Positions 1 through 33,796 of a DNA stretch of 64,000 bases are shown here, in pieces (positions within the stretch are counted from its first letter, which is position 1; each line of letters begins with the position of its first letter). The stretch spans positions 13,963,452 through 14,027,451 of the forward strand of contig NC_064775.1 of NCBI RefSeq assembly GCF_011397635.1. The letters run 5' to 3'. The DNA comes from Epinephelus fuscoguttatus. Its lineage: Eukaryota; Chordata; Actinopteri; Perciformes; Serranidae. A model generated the notes under the pieces. That model was given only the letters and a program-made list of their open reading frames with translations. It did no database searches and had not been told where the DNA came from. Position numbers and translations under genes: made by a program.

Positions 1-744
1 TGCGGCTAGAAACAGGCCAGTGAGTGCAGGAACACAGATTGCCTGATATTAGATGAAAAAAAATCAATGTCTGTCTTTCTCTTATTACCTTGGTTTGAGT
101 TCTGAGCAGAGGTAAAAGCAAAGCGAGATACAATAGAACAGTGTTCAGCCGTCCTTCTGGTTTGGCAAAAAGAAGAAATTAGTGGATGTTTTAGAAAACA
201 AAAGGTGCAGCCTTGAGATGGTAACTCAGAGTGACAGCCTATGATTAACACGAAGCGTTCTCCTTGACCAGCAGAGACAATAAGTCTAGAGCGCGCAAAA
301 AATGTTGCTCGGAGTATGGATGAACTGTTTTAGTGTGGGGCTTTTGTATTTTCATGGACAGAAGCTTTAAAAGAACGGCACTTAATAGCAACTGCAGAGC
401 TTTAAGGTGATCTTGTTTTTATAATCTCTAGTAGCTGGGCCACATCTGAGGATATAGCTCTGGCTTTGTAGTTTTCCTCTGTATACTGTGTATATCTCAG
501 GCCTAATATGTTTCTATCCACATCAGCTTATAATGGTTGCAGCAACAGAACAAGGTGCAGTTACTAGATCCCAGGATTACAAGCAATCATCTGTGAAAAG
601 TACAGGTTTCAGACCAATTGTGTAAAAGAAAAATAGCTGAGGAGAGCAGAAAATGGCTTTTGGGCGTGATAAGTGTTGTTAACTCTTACAAATGCCCGCA
701 AACCTGTTTGAAGCATTTCTGCACTGCAACGTCTGCACTGCAAC

Positions 745-1425
745 TTGGATACAATACCTGAAAATATTGATATTCCACACCATTTTTTTTATACCATGGA
801 GAAAATTTAAATGTATAAAACGTAACCTTTTTTTAAGTCAAAAGATAAATATAACAAAGCTTTAACATGATAACATTCTTTTCTTGGTTAGTAGTAGGGC
901 TGCCACTAACGATTATTTTCATTGTCGACTAATCTGTCGATTATTTCTTCGATTAGTCGACTAATCATTTCATCGAAAAATGTGTTAAAATGTTGAAAAA
1001 TGTCGGTCTGTCTTGCCCAAACCCCCAAATTACATCATCTAATGTCGTGTTTCATACTCACGCCAAAGGGTTTTAGTTCACTGTCACAGGAGAGTGTGTA
1101 AAGCTGCCAATATCTGAACTTAAGAAGCTGCAGTAAGAGTATTTTGGGGTACTTTTATATTACTTTTCTATGAAAAATGACTCAAACCGATTAGTCGACT
1201 ACTAAAATAGTCATCGATTATTTTAATAGTCGATTAGTCATCGATTAGTCAACTAATCGTGGCAGCCCTAGTTAGTAGTAGAAAACAGCAGAATGACTGT
1301 CGTAAACATTACCAATAAGGGATCAATACTCCGGGAAACAATGTATAGATGAACTGGTATTTTGACGACACTGCGTTATATCAATACTGATAGCAATAAG
1401 TTAATATTGGTCTGGCTCTAGTGAT
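745..1425. repeat. Old interspersed repeat, copy 1, split by a hAT-like insertion
   Basis: Flanks at about 745-894 and 1271-1425 align by eye with the uninterrupted copy at 12184-12524. Shared stretches include the run through CTTTTCTTGGTTAG and the following GAACAGCAGAATGACTG-like segment. Both copies end near a GCTCTAG/ACTCTAG terminus. The left edge is approximate. A third copy lies at 59805-60640. Confidence 0.6.
895..1270. mobile_element. Non-autonomous hAT-like element (376 bp)
   Basis: Inverted termini are visible: TAGGGCTGCCACTAACGATT at the left, and a right end whose reverse complement begins TAGGGCTGCCACGATTAG. The inside is rich in GATTAGTCGACTAATC-type palindromes. An identical 8-bp target duplication, GTTAGTAG, flanks it at 887-894 and 1271-1278, which is diagnostic of the hAT superfamily. 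There is no transposase frame, so it would have been moved in trans. Confidence 0.88.
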
Positions 1426-3221
1426 AATGTTCAGTTAATCATTGTTTTTGTTAGCGATTAATCTGCTGATTATTTTCTATATCAATCATGTAATCATTTG
1501 GTATGTAAAACTTTAGAAAATAGTAGTTGTAGATTCCTCTTACCATTTCTTAAAGCCCAGTGTGATAGAAGAGGAATGTTTGAATGGTTTTCGATTTACT
1601 GTCACATAAGTCAAAGAAAAACAGATCACAATGCAGACGGCATTTTTGCTTTTAAAATTACTTAGAAGTTTATTAAAATAGGTACCAATACATTTTTCTA
1701 TCAATGAACTAATTAATTCATCAACTAATTCTTTCAGCACTGCTCTTTCTTAAAAGGATGACGTCTTGGTTCACAAGCACAGTACCAGTTAGCTCTCCCA
1801 GTACAGGTGAAAACCCATCATACCAGACAACCACAGGCTCTTGTTAAGCTATTATGTAGCCCGTCAGGTCGGTAGTGGCTGTTCATTTATTCAACAAGGA
1901 AAACATGTTGTCATAAACAAAGAGCAAATTCAGATGCAGCCTGAAACCAAACTTTTGCTTGCTCATAAATAATCTGAGATTATGCCCCCTGTGGTGTGAT
2001 AGTAAACACCACCTCGGTCACTCTGTCATCTGTGTTTTCATGACATATTCGGGAAAGTTAAGGTATGGCGGGAGGGAGGGAGGAAAGGAGGGGGAGAATA
2101 TTTGGTATAAATGCATCGTGGTCAATAATGGAGGCCTCTAAGCTTTGAGGGTATAAGCCCCAGGATTAGCATAACTGTACCAGACCCAGACAGACACAGA
2201 CTGAGTGGTGGTGTTTTTGAGGGGGGGGGGGGTCAGCAGTCCCGAGGCAACAGATGGGACAGATTAAAGCCCACTCGGCCTCCACCCCCCATTCCACATC
2301 TTTAAACTCAACCGGGAGACTTGGAAAATTGGGGGTGTCAGCAAATACCCCTGAAACCCATCCATCCTACCTCAGCAACAAGCGTGCACCCAAACAGCAG
2401 CAGCAGGTACGATTAGGGCCGATAACATGCTTCTGATGGCGGTCGCAGCAGCTTGAGCTTTTGTGATAATGAAAACACCGTGCACATGGGTATACATCGT
2501 GCATTTCAAACACTTTTTGTCTGTGTATGCACTCGCCATGCATGACAGCACATTATTGGCGGCCGGGTGGCAAAAGTAAACACCAGAGAGATGGACCATT
2601 TAAATACATACATTTTTGATGCAAGTTCAGAACCAGTACTGTACAAAGGCTCTGCATTGAAGCATTTAGCCAGTTCTCCCCATAAACACCCCAGCGAGAG
2701 AGCAAAGCTTGTATAGTTCTGTGGACAGTATACACATGCCTGCAGAGATGGTATTGCACGGGTACACTGGGCACGTTTCAGCCTTAAGTCAAGAAGGCCT
2801 CCTCTGCTTTTTCTCCTCTGCTTTTTTTCTGCCCCTCCCACTTCGTGTTTCTGCCTCTTATCTCGGATGTGAACTCGGAACCAGTTGTGTAGAGAGAACA
2901 TCCAACACATCGGTGCACTTGGTGACTTTTAATCAAGTCTCAGAGTGCCGTGTCTTGCATCTCTCCGATGGGCCTTGGCAGGAGGAAGGAGAGAGCCAGA
3001 TTAAATCGCTGTTGTTTTTTAGCAGCAAGGCTGAGGGGAAGGGGGTAGTCCGCAAAGGGAGGGTGGGGGGGGTTGCACCGAAGGCCAATTGGAGGAGGAG
3101 GCTTAGAGGGGGTAGAGATTAGCAAATAACTGGGCCATGGGTAAACACTCAGCAGTGCCCGCCATCATCCAATGAACATGCTTGGAGCAGAAAACTACTC
3201 TGAAGCCTTTTGATATGACTA

Positions 3222-3276
3222 CCCTCTCTCTCCCTCTCCCTCTCTCTCTTTCTCTTTCTCTCTTTCTCCCTCTCTC
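3222..3276. repeat. Homopyrimidine (CT-rich) tract
   Basis: About 55 bases of only C and T, made of CCCTCTCT and CTCTTT sub-repeats. Such mirror-like polypyrimidine runs can adopt triplex structures. No function is shown here. Confidence 0.8.
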
Positions 3277-6162
3277 ATCGGCCTCACTCCACTGGCCTTG
3301 CCTGCATACTCTGACCCACAATCCAATACTGCAGTAGAAGCCAAGATCACACAGCAAGCTCCACAGAGCAGAACCAGGGACAGAGCCTGCCACGGCCAAT
3401 CACAGATAAAACACAGAAATTGGCATCCAACCAGAAACGCTCAGAAAAAAAGACCAAATTCAGTTGAAGAACCAACCACAGTCGAGCAGAGCAGCAGACA
3501 AACCAATGAGATTTGACTACAGGAGTGCTCCCATGGCTCGGACTGCAAATGAGCAAAGCCTTGTTGTGACTGCTTGGGTTTGAACTCCATCCCATGCAAC
3601 AACGTCTTGCCTCTATGTTCACTTTGTGTATTGAGATACTAAATCCAATAAATATATTTCAGAGAGTGAATAGCCCCTTCATGTTAAGAATAAGGAAGAA
3701 GTAGGAATTAAAGAAGCAGGCTGTGAGCTCCATTTATGGTGTGAATGCTTGTTATGCGTAGTGGTGCCCACACAATGAAATCTATTATCATCGGGATATG
3801 TGATATCTACTACACTTAGTCGTGTTTATATGGAGGCATTGCTTTCTTGCTTTTGATTAAAGCAACAAAAAAGTATTGAAATAACCTTCTCCCTTATGAC
3901 AATGAAGTGCAAAAATCAATCACACTTGTGAATGGGAACCCGAAATCAATTTCTAGATTGGACTCAGGACATAAGCCTTTTATTTGCTGTTTCAGGTTTT
4001 CCATGCCCAAGAGCTCTTGTAGACCAAGCATCATTATGGTGTTTTCATTTCATAGCCTTGGATTGTAGTAAAAATATTAATAATTAATGTCAGTATAAAG
4101 TATCTATCTAGCTTTGGGAGAAAGACAAGAGATACTCTGCTCTATGGATTTCTGTTCTCCAATCCTGGAGTACAAGGTCAGTCTGTTTGTCTAACTGTCT
4201 ATGGGTGTTGTCACCGGCTCTGCACTTCCTTCTATTGTTCCTTTATGTTTCTCCTCTTTTTACTAGAGTTCCTCCTCTACAACTCCTGTCCTCACCTCCA
4301 TGGCTCTCTCCCCTTGGTTTCTTGTTCTCGATTATTGAAGAGAAAGTGTATTTGAGGCAGAAAAGATCACTGTTAAGCCTATCATTATGTCTAGCCTTGT
4401 GGTATTCTTTTTTTTTTTTTTTAACAAATTGCTTTATACCAGCCACATCTAAAAGGGTACACAAGATTTTGGCTGTGGTTGAATATTCAAAAAATTTACT
4501 AACCACTCTTCCTTGATCTCAATGGAACCATCATGAGGTCATCCTCCTTTCCACTTACTCCACAAAGTAATGAATACAGATTGTATGAATATAATCGTTA
4601 AGTTTATGCAAGATAGGCGTAACGTGTACAAATCTAACATACCACAGCAGATGTCGTCATCTGGCTAAAAACTTATGTTTTCCCTGAAAGACAGATGTTA
4701 GAATATTAAAGAAGAACTTCTGCTGAGAGGCTCCATTAAAGAAAAAGTGTAAATGGTAAATATAAAATGACATATAAAATATAATCGCAGAATAAGCACG
4801 TAAGAAGCAATAAAAACATGTTTTTGAAAATATGTATGTATTTAAGGCAAAGATCTGACAATCAGTCTATGCACGTCATAGCTTAAGAACCACCACACAA
4901 CTCTAGTTGATTGCCCAAAGAACGGCCCAAATGGTGTGTCGCTTTAAATGTTGCTACCACAACAAATTGCGGGACAACATCCTCTCCTTTGGTAAAGGAT
5001 GGTCTCGTGTATCATATGCTAAAGGAAATAAGAAAAGAAGCATTGAAGCACCTTTCCTTAAAGAATTTGAACAGCTTGTATCATAGCTGCTGCTAAGATA
5101 CTTTCAGGTCATTTCATTCAGGAACCTTCCGAAGCAAAAAGGACTATTGACCGCAGCCTCAATACAGCCAAGGAAAGCGCATAGGCTCTCTTAATCATAC
5201 TTAAGATGCTAAATTTGAAACCAAAATTAATATTTAAATAAATAAATTTAAATAAATTTCGTATCAAACACGTACGCTTATGATATAAAACATTTACAAT
5301 GACAATGAGACCACATTTCACTCGAAATTTGGTAATTTTCAAAACAGTGGGTCCTTGATTTCAGACTGTTCTAAACAGAAGCAGGCTGTCCATTTGTCAG
5401 CTGTGACTAGCTAGCAATTTAAGCTAACATTATAGTCATGGGTTTTATTGAAAATGTTTCTGACTGACTTTTTAATGTTTTCATGTTTGCGTGCATGTTA
5501 TGAAATGGCCCTGGAAATACCACTTACTACTGTAGGAATTAAGCTAGTTATCCGGACACACTAACATTTGTGGCTTATGTCAGAGTGGACAAAAATGGTT
5601 TAATTCATTCCAAAAAGTTTTTGGTTTTGGAAAAGCAACATGTCAAAGCCTTTCTGGTAAGGGTTGCTTAGTTATGATTGGACAATCGCTGTTTGGAGGA
5701 GGGGTTTCACAAGTAGTCAACTGGTGCACATGATCTACTTATCTGGCATGTATTGATTAAAAAATGATGATTAAAAAAGATGAAGTATCTGCATGACATG
5801 AAATCAGTTGACCTGCAATACAGTGAACTTTAATCGCTGAAGTGGCTTGATCAAATATTGTCTTCTCATCTCTGCTAACATGTCCTGCTGTGGCAAGGTC
5901 TGCTGAAAATACTTTGTTTTCAGTAATAGACTATGGAGAGAAAAATAAAGAGCAAATAAGAGCTTTGCTTACTCTGCTGCAGATAAGCCACCATGCCCTA
6001 AATTATTAAACAAAAGAGAACAATACAGCCTGAAACTACAGTTTTGATGATAAAAGGTAAATATATTTAGATTTCCACAGTGATTTTAGTATAACCAGTT
6101 TAAAAAATGTTCTTCGGTCTTTAAAATCAAGACAGTACATTCCTGGAGTGTTCATGAGTAGA

Positions 6163-6187
6163 TTTTTTTTTTTTTTTTTTTTTTTTT
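6163..6187. repeat. Poly-T run
   Basis: Twenty-five consecutive T. It could be the A-tail of a minus-strand retrocopy or a simple homopolymer; no element body was recognised next to it. Confidence 0.85.
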
Positions 6188-8060
6188 ATAAACACATCAT
6201 CGGTTGTCAGACTCCCAACAGATCAGAGCTGATCTTCCCTCTGCAGCAATAGAAAGTGGTAAAATTTGAATGAATATCTGCCCATTATGTCTCCCCCCTG
6301 TAGTGTTCTGGTTTAATGTTAGAGCTGATGTTTATTTTAGGGGAAATCTTGGTTCAGGCTTGTTACTTTTCACATCTTCCAAGCAAAGAGCTAGCGTTTG
6401 CTTTGGGCTGAAATAAAACAACAGCTCTAGAAGACGATTGCTTTTCTGCGTTCATCTGCTCAGTATTTACTTGGTATATTTCATGCTTGGTAGGTGGAAG
6501 GTCAGTGCTGGTTTTTTTTTTTATAAAGGTTAGTTTGATACAGTGAGAATATGTACAGTATGACAGTTGCTGAATGCATGTACTATTTGGTAGTCACTGT
6601 AGCACAGAGCGTGTTAATGTGCTGTAAATACAAGAGAAACGTCTGCTTCATTGGGAATCTAACCGCTAAACCTGGCCGTGCCATTACCAGCTCATTGAAA
6701 TTCAGTTTCCTCATCAAAATGAAAATTCCTCCACATACTTAACCCTTAGTTTAAACTCCTTTCCCACTCAGCATGTACACAGCGTGCTTCCCCCTGTAGG
6801 CAAAGTCATTCCCACAGAACAGTAGGCAGTGAAGGCCCACAGGTTGAGGGCAGCGAGGCCCACAGTAGGCCAGGGTTGATAGCTTTATCTGAGGATGGGA
6901 GCAGAGGAGGAAAGTTGGCGCCATGCCCAGCAGAGCTACCACTCCATCGCGTCACCCTCTGCCCACACAGGCTAGTTTGACCTTGGGCAGGGTACAGGCA
7001 CCCTCCTCCCTCCACCCCTCTGTATTAGACTCCCCACCCACTCTCCTTCCCGGATGGAGGAAAGGGAGGAGCTGGGAGTAAGGGAAACAAACTGGCACAT
7101 CATGTTTCCCTTATCTGAAATTACCCACAACGCAGGCTACGTACACAAACACACATGCTGACATTGGCTCAAACTATTTCTCCCTGGCATTGTTTACAGT
7201 TTCCCGGACTTTAACTGCAAATTAACAAGCAAACTGTCCATTTCACAACCAGACACAGCCTGGCCTTTCTTTGCACTCAAAACACATTTGACACTATCTG
7301 AAATTCATCCATATTTTCTGTAAACCAAACATAGAAAAACAAACTTTGTCCAAGCTGAATATATTTAATGACGACCGCCTTAACATGTGTTGAACATTCA
7401 TTTCTCATTTTCTGACATTTAGTTTTCTTTGCACTGTTTTAATGGTCATCTCATGTCTTTGTTTATATTCTTAATAAGGGTTATTTGAGCCCTAATGTCT
7501 GCTTTTCTCTGCGCCTCTGCATATGTTTGTGTTATGTCCTCCAGGCTAGAGTTTAAATTGGTATTTCTATTGATCTGTGCCTGCAAATACTGCTGCCTCT
7601 CACAAGCCAGACAGCTATTTTTCAGCTGTGGGTTCTTCCTGTAATAGATAGACGCAGTCCAAGTATCAATCTGACTCTGTGTTTTGTAGACAAGAACTGA
7701 CGGTGTATATATGTGTGTGCTTTTATAAATATATAATGTGAAAATATGTCTGTTTGTGCATTTGCTGTAATAGAAAATGGTTGATGTGAGTGACTTTCAT
7801 CTACATCAGACAGTTTTCATCATAAATGTGCATAGTAAAGGTGTGCGTCAGTGGAATGAGAAAGTAATCAATACAGAGATGTGATGAAATGGCATAAATT
7901 AATGAAGCTGTTGAGCTGTCTCTCTCTCCTCACCACACCTGATTATCAACACAAACTCACAAACTGCCTCCATCTTAGAATTGTACGTGCTTGACTCTTG
8001 TCATCCAGCTATGCAGCTCAGACTTGCCCTCGACTTACCAACTCCTCTGTATCTTCACAG

Positions 8061-29407
<21,347 letters not shown>

Positions 29408-30601
29408 GCAGAGTGCGTTTGGTTTCTGTCTGTTGAGCTCTCTGCTCTAAATCAGCAAGAGGAAGCTATGGAGTGTCTTGTGAACAAACAGTCGAGTCTG
29501 ATCGTGTACAGTAATTAGGCCTGTCTCACTCCTGTGTGTCTTTCTAATGATGGCATTGCTTTAAATGGAATCCAGCTATGCAGCATTTTCATCTGCTTCT
29601 GTTTCTGCATTTTATTAATCTCCCTTTGTTGTTGTTTTTTTTTTATTTTTTTTTTTACATGTTTCACCCTCATGAGCATAGCAATCTTTTAAATGGATTT
29701 CTTTCTTTCTATGTGCACTTTGAACCGACTAAAATCAGTGTTTAGAAGTCCTGTCTGTTGCGACCACAACAAGAGGTGGTCTCTAAACTTAAAAAGGCGA
29801 TGAAAAACAATCAACTCTTTGAGCGTTCTTTCTCGTACTCTGCTGTATCACGCAACATTCGAGAGAAGGCTCTGTAAAAGAATTGACGGTCTTAAAAGAC
29901 GGAACAAACTACTATAATTTTTATTTCCTTGATTTGTATGCAATACCAATTTTATCTTTTTCGACTGTATCCATTTTTTTGTATCATAATTTTTAATTGT
30001 GCAATAGGATGTAGCTTTTAGATGCTTTCAATGTTTTATCGCCTCCATTATTTTGGTCATTGTTTTATCCCGTCGTTATTTTTGATATGTTAATCTCTGT
30101 TGCACTTAAGAATTGTCACAATCGTTTTGTAAACAATCCACCATACTCTATCACCCCCTGACTCGAGAGGAGAAAATGGATGACAATCCTCCTCTTGTTC
30201 CTTCTCTGAACTATTTTTAGGGGGACACAAACACTAACAATCAATCCCAGCTGACTGGAAAAGTGAGTTTTCATGGAACTCCTCTGCTTGCACAATTACA
30301 CTAGGAATGGCTCACACTCTGGGGTCTTTAAACACTACAATCACCAGAATCAAATCTACGGAGGGATCTGTTACAGTGGCCGACTCAATCACTGTACCAC
30401 TATCACCTGACCTCACTGTGGACTCTGTGTTTAGCTGTCTGTATGTGACTGAAAGACCTGAAACACTCAGCCCAGATTCTGCTCTTTGAACTCTGTTGGA
30501 AATCAGATACTAGTAGAAAAGAAACCAAACCCCTCTGAAGCACGCTGGATATTATTTCTGCTTCTTGTTGTCTCATCCCTTGATGTTCGAATGACTGATT
30601 T

Positions 30602-30603
<2 letters not shown>

Positions 30604-30652
<49 letters not shown>
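30604..30652. repeat. (GT)n microsatellite in bmpr2 3' UTR
   Basis: About 24 GT units, probably transcribed as part of the bmpr2 3' UTR. Confidence 0.95.
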
Positions 30653-30655
<3 letters not shown>

Positions 30656-30967
30656 ACGTGTTGTGTTTCTTTACGTCAGCAAGCATTAAAATTGTTGGGG
30701 CCTAGCGCTGTACAGGCGTGCTGAAATGTCATTGTACCCATTCTGTATTTTCAGCGCTGCTTCAGGGCATATTAAAAGATCTCATTTATGTTTTTGTAAT
30801 CTGTAATTTGTATGAGAAAACATATGTAAGTGTATTGCATTGATATTTGCATCGTTTTTATGGAATTCTGTTTTGCATTCAATGGACATGGCCTTTGATT
30901 CCATTGCTATGCATCTGCTCTACAGTTTCTGTAAACATTTTCAAGTCAATATGGAAGAAAAAAACTC

Positions 30968-30973
30968 AATAAA
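30968..30973 (+). terminator. Poly(A) signal, bmpr2
   Basis: Canonical AATAAA about 1.56 kb after the stop, followed by GT-rich sequence (AACTGTTGGTTACATCTGTC) that could serve as the downstream element. Confidence 0.6.
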
Positions 30974-31756
30974 TGTATGAAATAACTGTTGGTTACATCT
31001 GTCCAGGGCATGTCTCATTTGGGTTTCAGGCACTTATATAAATATCAGTAGTAGTTTTACAAAGAAGTAAGAAAGATAATTGCTTTAATAGGCCTTTCTT
31101 ACTGCAGACATTCTGACTTGTCATAGTAGGATATGCACAGGTGTCACTAATTACACTAACAATGGCTCTGTTGTATTGAAGCACTGCAATGAGAGTGACA
31201 GTGAGCCGGCACACACAATACTGAGATCCTAAAAGCAACGTAGCTCAGTGAAACTCGGCCATCATTAATTTCATTATTTACACCTGTGTTCCTCCTACTG
31301 TGACATGAAAAAGGCCTCTAGAGGTTTAAAACTGGGACTGTTTTAATTAAATGACTTTGGACTTTCATACCTTTTATGCTAAACATGAAACTGCAGCAAG
31401 CAACCTGTTTTTCCAACTCCATATTAACACTGAAAATCCCCTTAGTTTATAAATGTACATAAACCTAATTGTAAAAAAGACAATTTTGATTGTAACGATG
31501 GGGGGAATAGTGCCAAAATGCTTAACTATTCCTTTAAAAAACTCTCAGTGATAGTTGTGTGTTATCTCATTTCTGTTGTTCTCATGTTTGCATTTTAATA
31601 AAAACACCTTTTCATACTTTAAAATGTAGGTGGCTATGTAAAGTAGGAGTTCAAATTGTATTATCAGTAAAAGGCAACACTGACCGTACTATTTTGGTAG
31701 CCATATTAGTTTTTGCATACGTCAGAAGAGGACAGCAGTAGAGGACCACAGCTGTG

Positions 31757-32062
31757 TGACGTACAGTCCTATTCCTCGGTTCATGGTTAAAATAAGTCAG
31801 AAACAGCTTAAATATACATTTTAGTAACCCTGTCACACAAAACAGCTCTCAGAGACTCACCATCAGTTGCTGCAGTCGACACAGGAGGGAGACATTTCCT
31901 CTCCTCCACTTGTTTACCTCACTTCTCTCCGCCGTCTGCTCCACGCGCCCTAGCAACTGCAGCATCAGCACGAGCAGCGCAGCGTTGGTACGCTACGTCA
32001 CAGCTCTGCTTCGGCAGCGTCAAGTCAGCGAGAGGCAGCCTGGACGTCACGGCGGCACCGGA
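31757..32062. promoter_or_regulatory. CpG-rich patch with CRE half sites
   Basis: The stretch 31920-32065 is much richer in CpG than its surroundings. It carries ACGTCA at 31995-32000 and 32044-32049, with TGACGT at 31757-31762. An ETS-like CCGGAAA lies at about 32058. It could be a distal promoter or enhancer of fam117b, or the promoter of an unseen transcript. No exon could be tied to it. Confidence 0.35.
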
Positions 32063-32423
32063 AACTCGCCGGTTTTAATTTTGGTTTCAATTCAGTTCCG
32101 TTTCAGTTGATAGCATGAGTTTGCTTGTTTCAGTTTAATTTTTATTGTTAATTTTTTTTTTTGTTTTGATTTAGTTTTTAATAGTTTCAGTACAAGTTTT
32201 AGTTATTATACATTATAAAATGGGCATGTATGTGTCAGGGGCCAGATTTAAGAAACAGCAAACAGTACCTTAGTCTACAGTCATGGCCAAATCAATCTGC
32301 AAGGGGGTCCCTGTTACTCACCCCCATAAAACGCCAAATTGCAACAACTGATGTCTTATGACTAGATTTTACCACATGGTCCGACTTCATGCTAGGGCTC
32401 TACGATCAGATAACATAGAAGGA

Positions 32424-33000
32424 TCTTTTTGTGTCTTTTTGTGGTTATTTTATGTCTCTTTGACATCATTTTGTGTCTTTCCTTTTTTTTTTTATCTCTG
32501 TAGTTATTTTGTGTCTCTTTGACATCATTTTGTGTCTTTTCTGGGGGATTGTGTGTTTTTTGTGGTTATTTTATGTCTCTTTGACATGATTTTGTGTCTT
32601 TCCTGTTTTTTGTGTGTCTCTTTGTAGTTATTTTGTGTGTCTTTGTGTTTGTTTTGCCTCATTTGTGGTTCATTTGTGTCTCCTTCACATGTGTTTTTCT
32701 CAGGTTATTTTGTGTCTTTTGTAGTTGTTATGTGTCTCTTTGAGGTAACTTTGTGTCTTTTTGGTCATTTTATGTCTCCTTGTAGCTATTTTGTATCTGT
32801 TCAACATCATTTTGTGTCCCTTCTGGTTATTTTGCATCCCTTTGTAGCTCGTTTTATGTCTGTGTTTGTTTTGTTTGTTATTTTGTGTCTCCTTGCAGTC
32901 ATTTTGTGCCTCTTTGTGTTTGTTTTGCCCATTTTGTAGTAGTTTTGTGTCTTTGCAGTTGCTTTGCATCTTTGTGGTGTTTTTGTGGTCTTTTTTCCTG
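32424..33000. repeat. Degenerate tandem array of TTTTGTGTCTCTTTG-type units
   Basis: About 25-30 imperfect units of roughly 15-25 bases built on TTATTTTGTGTCTCTTTG and GACATCATTTTGTGTC. The minus strand therefore reads as a false Lys/Gln/Asn-rich open frame. It is an old, diverged minisatellite. Confidence 0.85.
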
Positions 33001-33250
33001 GTTGGTAGATGTTCATTTGAGTGGCATTTTGCATATGAAAACCAGGGGCCCTTGACACGTTGGGCCCCTGGGCCTATGCCCAGCAGGCCTGTTCAGTAAT
33101 CTAACCATGCACATAATGTCAGATGATACGTTGCTTCAGTCATGTATTCCCTCAAACACATTTTAAGTAAATTATCGCACACTGGTTCACTGCTGAAAAG
33201 TCCTCTATGGAAATAAGACGCGCTGAGAAATTTTACTTTGAAAGTACCAA

Positions 33251-33258
33251 CCGGAAGT
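33251..33258 (+). promoter_or_regulatory. ETS-type site, candidate fam117b core promoter
   Basis: CCGGAAGT followed by pyrimidine-rich, CpG-containing sequence that leads into a probable untranslated first exon ending in a strong donor at 33796. ETS sites of this form are common at vertebrate housekeeping promoters. Assignment to fam117b is by position. Confidence 0.4.
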
Positions 33259-33259
33259 A

Positions 33260-33796
33260 TAGGTGTTTATTCCGCCGAGCTTCACACTGGTCCCTCTCCC
33301 GTCGTGTCAACCGAGGCTAGCCCAGCATCACCGCCTTCTTCTTTCTATCCCTTCTGTATTTTCTGTCCCTCTGTTATTTTTTCCGTCGTTTTCCGACACT
33401 TCACGAACTCCACCAGGCGCACAACGCACCCTCCTCTTTTTATACTCATCTTTTCTTCGACCACAAAGCGTTTTGGTTGCTGCTTCAGCCGTCGTGCCGC
33501 ATCAACCGGGAGAGAAAAACATCCATCCACGACGACGAGGAGGCAGGGTGCGAACACAGCAACGCCCATTTTGACACCTACTGTATCACTACTATCTCCT
33601 CGAAGACGCTTTAGTGTCTTTTCTATGTCTGCCTGTTTATATCCAAGAGGGCTTTCCTCACTTGCAGCCTGCACCGTCGTCCCGTCGCCCTGTCTGTTTC
33701 TACCGCCTCTTTAGCATCTTCGAGTAGCGGCAAATATCAACAGGGGCTGAGGTGCTGAGGAGCTGCATGCCCCTCTGCATGATCACATTTCTGCAG
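33260..33796 (+). other. fam117b: Probable fam117b first exon (5' UTR or alternative)
   Basis: A CpG-containing, pyrimidine-rich block ending CTGCAG/GTGAGT, a strong donor. The only ATG near its end (33767) gives MPLCMITFLQ in phase 0. If spliced to 36561 this frame hits a stop after about 36 codons, so it may be an upstream open frame. The expected FAM117B N-terminal peptide (LQPMRATVPFQL in human) is not encoded here. Confidence 0.5.

Larger units (their letters stand above)
1..8060. other. Probable bmpr2 intron 1 (no coding exon seen)
   Basis: No open frame here resembles a known protein, and no exon with both splice sites and a conserved product was found. The next exon downstream begins at codon position 2, as human BMPR2 exon 2 does, so this stretch is most likely intron 1. 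The signal-peptide exon is then upstream of the window. Contents seen: an old interspersed repeat with a nested hAT-like element (about 745-1425), a homopyrimidine tract (3222-3276) and a T run (6163-6187). The rest is unassigned. Confidence 0.6.
29408..30990 (+). other. bmpr2 3' UTR
   Basis: AT-rich sequence after the stop, without coding potential. It includes a perfect (GT)n run and ends just past an AATAAA signal near 30968. The 3' end is inferred from that signal. Confidence 0.7.
30991..33245. other. Intergenic region between bmpr2 and fam117b
   Basis: No gene was recognised. It contains a CpG- and CRE-rich patch (31757-32062) and a degenerate tandem array (32424-33000). The rest is AT-rich and unassigned. 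Confidence 0.7.

Noticed and set aside
2506..3399. Overlapping open frames on both strands near 2.5-3.4 kb
   Set aside because: No start context, splice partners or similarity. They arise from GC- and pyrimidine-rich intron sequence.
32424..33000. Possible CRISPR-like array
   Set aside because: Units are imperfect, with no constant repeat and unique spacer of fixed length, and the genome is a vertebrate one.
32700..33058. Lys/Gln/Asn-rich repeated minus-strand open frames
   Set aside because: They are translations of the tandem array at 32424-33000, not genes.
33238..33714. 158-residue plus-strand open frame in the candidate first exon
   Set aside because: Pyrimidine-rich sequence gives Ser/Pro/Phe by composition. 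It does not begin with ATG, has no family similarity and stops before the donor.
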